A DNA stretch of 13,492 nucleotides from an uncultured Oscillibacter sp. (lineage in GTDB: Bacteria > Bacillota_A > Clostridia > Oscillospirales > Oscillospiraceae), in the NCBI GenBank assembly GCA_902462475.1, contig CABQCB010000028.1, forward strand, positions 1-13,492, read 5' to 3'. Position numbers and translations under genes: made by a program. Positions 12,445 to 13,492 of the stretch are shown here, in pieces (position 1 is the stretch's first letter; each line of letters begins with the position of its first letter). The notes beneath the pieces were generated by a model. That model had not been told where the DNA came from. It saw only the letters and a list, made by a program, of their open reading frames with translations, and did not search any database.

Positions 12445-13492
12445 AGACGATAGTGCCGCCGCCGTCGCCGCCCTCGGGGCCCAGGTCGATCAGGTGGTCG
12501 GCGCACTTGATGACATCCAGGTTGTGCTCGATGACCACCACCGTGTTGCCCGCGTCCACCAGCCGCTGCAAGACCTCCAGGAGCTTGCGCACATCGTCGG
12601 CATGGAGGCCGGTGGTGGGCTCGTCCAGAATATAGATGGTCTTGCCGGTGGCCTGCTTAGAAAGCTCCGTGGCCAGCTTCACCCGCTGGGCCTCGCCGCC
12701 GGAGAGCTCCGTGGAGGGCTGGCCCAGCTTCACATACCCCAATCCCACGTCCTGGAGGGTCTGGAGCTTCTTATTAAGCCGGGGCAGGGCGGCGAAGAAG
12801 TCCACCGCCTCGTCCACGGTCATGTCCAGCACTTCCGCGATGTTCTTGCCCTTGTAGCGCACCTCCAGGGTCTCCCGGTTGTACCGGCGGCCCTTGCACA
12901 CCTCGCAGGGCACGAAGATATCCGGCAGGAAGTGCATCTCGATCTTCAAAACGCCGTCGCCGGAGCAGGCCTCGCACCGTCCGCCCCGGACGTTGAAGCT
13001 GAAGCGGCCCGGCCCGTACCCCCGGCTCTTGGCCTCCTGGGTGGAGGCAAACAGGTCCCGGATGTCGTTGAACAATCCCGTATAGGTGGCAGGGTTGGAC
13101 CGGGGCGTGCGGCCGATGGGGCTTTGGTCGATGTCCACCACCTTGTCCAGCTGGTCGATGCCCTCGATGCGCTGGCACTTGCCGGGATGCACCTTCATGC
13201 GCATAAGCTCTGCCCCCAGGCGCTTGAAGAGCACCTCGTTGACCAAGGAGCTCTTGCCGCTGCCGGAGACGCCGGTGACCACCGTCAGCGTTCCCAGGGG
13301 GAAGGTGACGTCGATGCCCCGGAGGTTGTTCTCCGCCGCACCGATGACCTTGAGTGTTTTTCCGTTGCCGGGACGCCGCTGGGCGGGCACGGGGATCTTT
13401 TTCTTGCCGGAGAGGTACTGGCCCGTCAGGCTGTTGGGATTGGCCATGACCTCCTCCGGCGTGCCGGCAGCCACGACCTCTCCGCCATGGAC
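12365..13492 (-). CDS. uvrA: UvrA excinuclease subunit (C-terminal part)
   Basis: The gene continues beyond the window, and 375 C-terminal residues are visible. UvrA is the damage-sensing ATPase of nucleotide excision repair and loads UvrB onto lesions. Visible are the second ABC module with Walker [10 protein letters not shown] (74-82 of the visible part), the zinc finger CEAC (173-176) and CEVC (196-199), the signature [11 protein letters not shown] (263-273), Walker B YILDEP (287-292) and the switch His in IEHNLDVIK. The C-terminus [13 protein letters not shown] is normal for the family, so the gene is intact here despite the duplicated end downstream. The N-terminal module, promoter and any uvrB neighbour lie outside the window. 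Confidence 0.97.
   Translation of the reverse strand, partial: VHGGEVVAAGTPEEVMANPNSLTGQYLSGKKKIPVPAQRRPGNGKTLKVIGAAENNLRGIDVTFPLGTLTVVTGVSGSGKSSLVNEVLFKRLGAELMRMKVHPGKCQRIEGIDQLDKVVDIDQSPIGRTPRSNPATYTGLFNDIRDLFASTQEAKSRGYGPGRFSFNVRGGRCEACSGDGVLKIEMHFLPDIFVPCEVCKGRRYNRETLEVRYKGKNIAEVLDMTVDEAVDFFAALPRLNKKLQTLQDVGLGYVKLGQPSTELSGGEAQRVKLATELSKQATGKTIYILDEPTTGLHADDVRKLLEVLQRLVDAGNTVVVIEHNLDVIKCADHLIDLGPEGGDGGGTIVCTGTPEEVAACEKSYTGQYLKKVLAR

Overview
The window looks like chromosomal DNA of a GC-rich (by eye roughly 60 % G+C) low-oxygen Firmicute, most likely a gut Clostridia of the Oscillospiraceae type (Flavonifractor, Lawsonibacter, Oscillibacter and relatives). This is inferred from strong AGGAGG ribosome sites, methionine gamma-lyase, MutS2, the era-yqzL-recO gene order and the codon usage. 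No phage, transposase, CRISPR or tRNA/rRNA gene was seen.

Layout. Positions 1-4000 hold a methionine gamma-lyase (megL, minus), a divergent LysR regulator (plus) and a convergent NhaC-family secondary transporter (minus). Together they suggest a regulated methionine/sulfur module. Positions 4200-6880 hold an MscS channel (plus), a uridine phosphorylase (minus) and a lipoprotein (plus). Each convergent pair in this part is separated by one compact, symmetric, bidirectional terminator. Positions 6884-13492 are all minus strand and form a DNA repair/ribosome maintenance block. In transcription order it is uvrA (5' end outside the window), era, a 34-codon yqzL-type gene, recO, an unknown 155-aa Cys-rich protein and mutS2.

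The most unusual structure is at the 3' ends of uvrA and era. In both, the last codons of the gene are repeated about 210-225 bp further downstream as a near-identical direct copy (81 bp with 4 differences for uvrA; 90 bp with 5 differences for era). The ~130-bp spacer between the copies is GC-rich, non-coding and rich in hairpins. The two spacers share a 10-bp motif and GGA-capped hairpins. At uvrA the displaced copy, not the functional end, sits next to the terminator-like hairpin, and all four differences between the copies are synonymous. This looks like insertion of small structured elements that bring a replacement gene end with them, an arrangement I do not recognise as a named element.

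Other structure: the yqzL ribosome site lies in the loop of a perfect 8-bp hairpin whose 3' arm touches the start codon. A perfect 8-bp dyad lies directly upstream of the mutS2 ribosome site. A 7-bp dyad lies between megL and lysR and may be the LysR operator.
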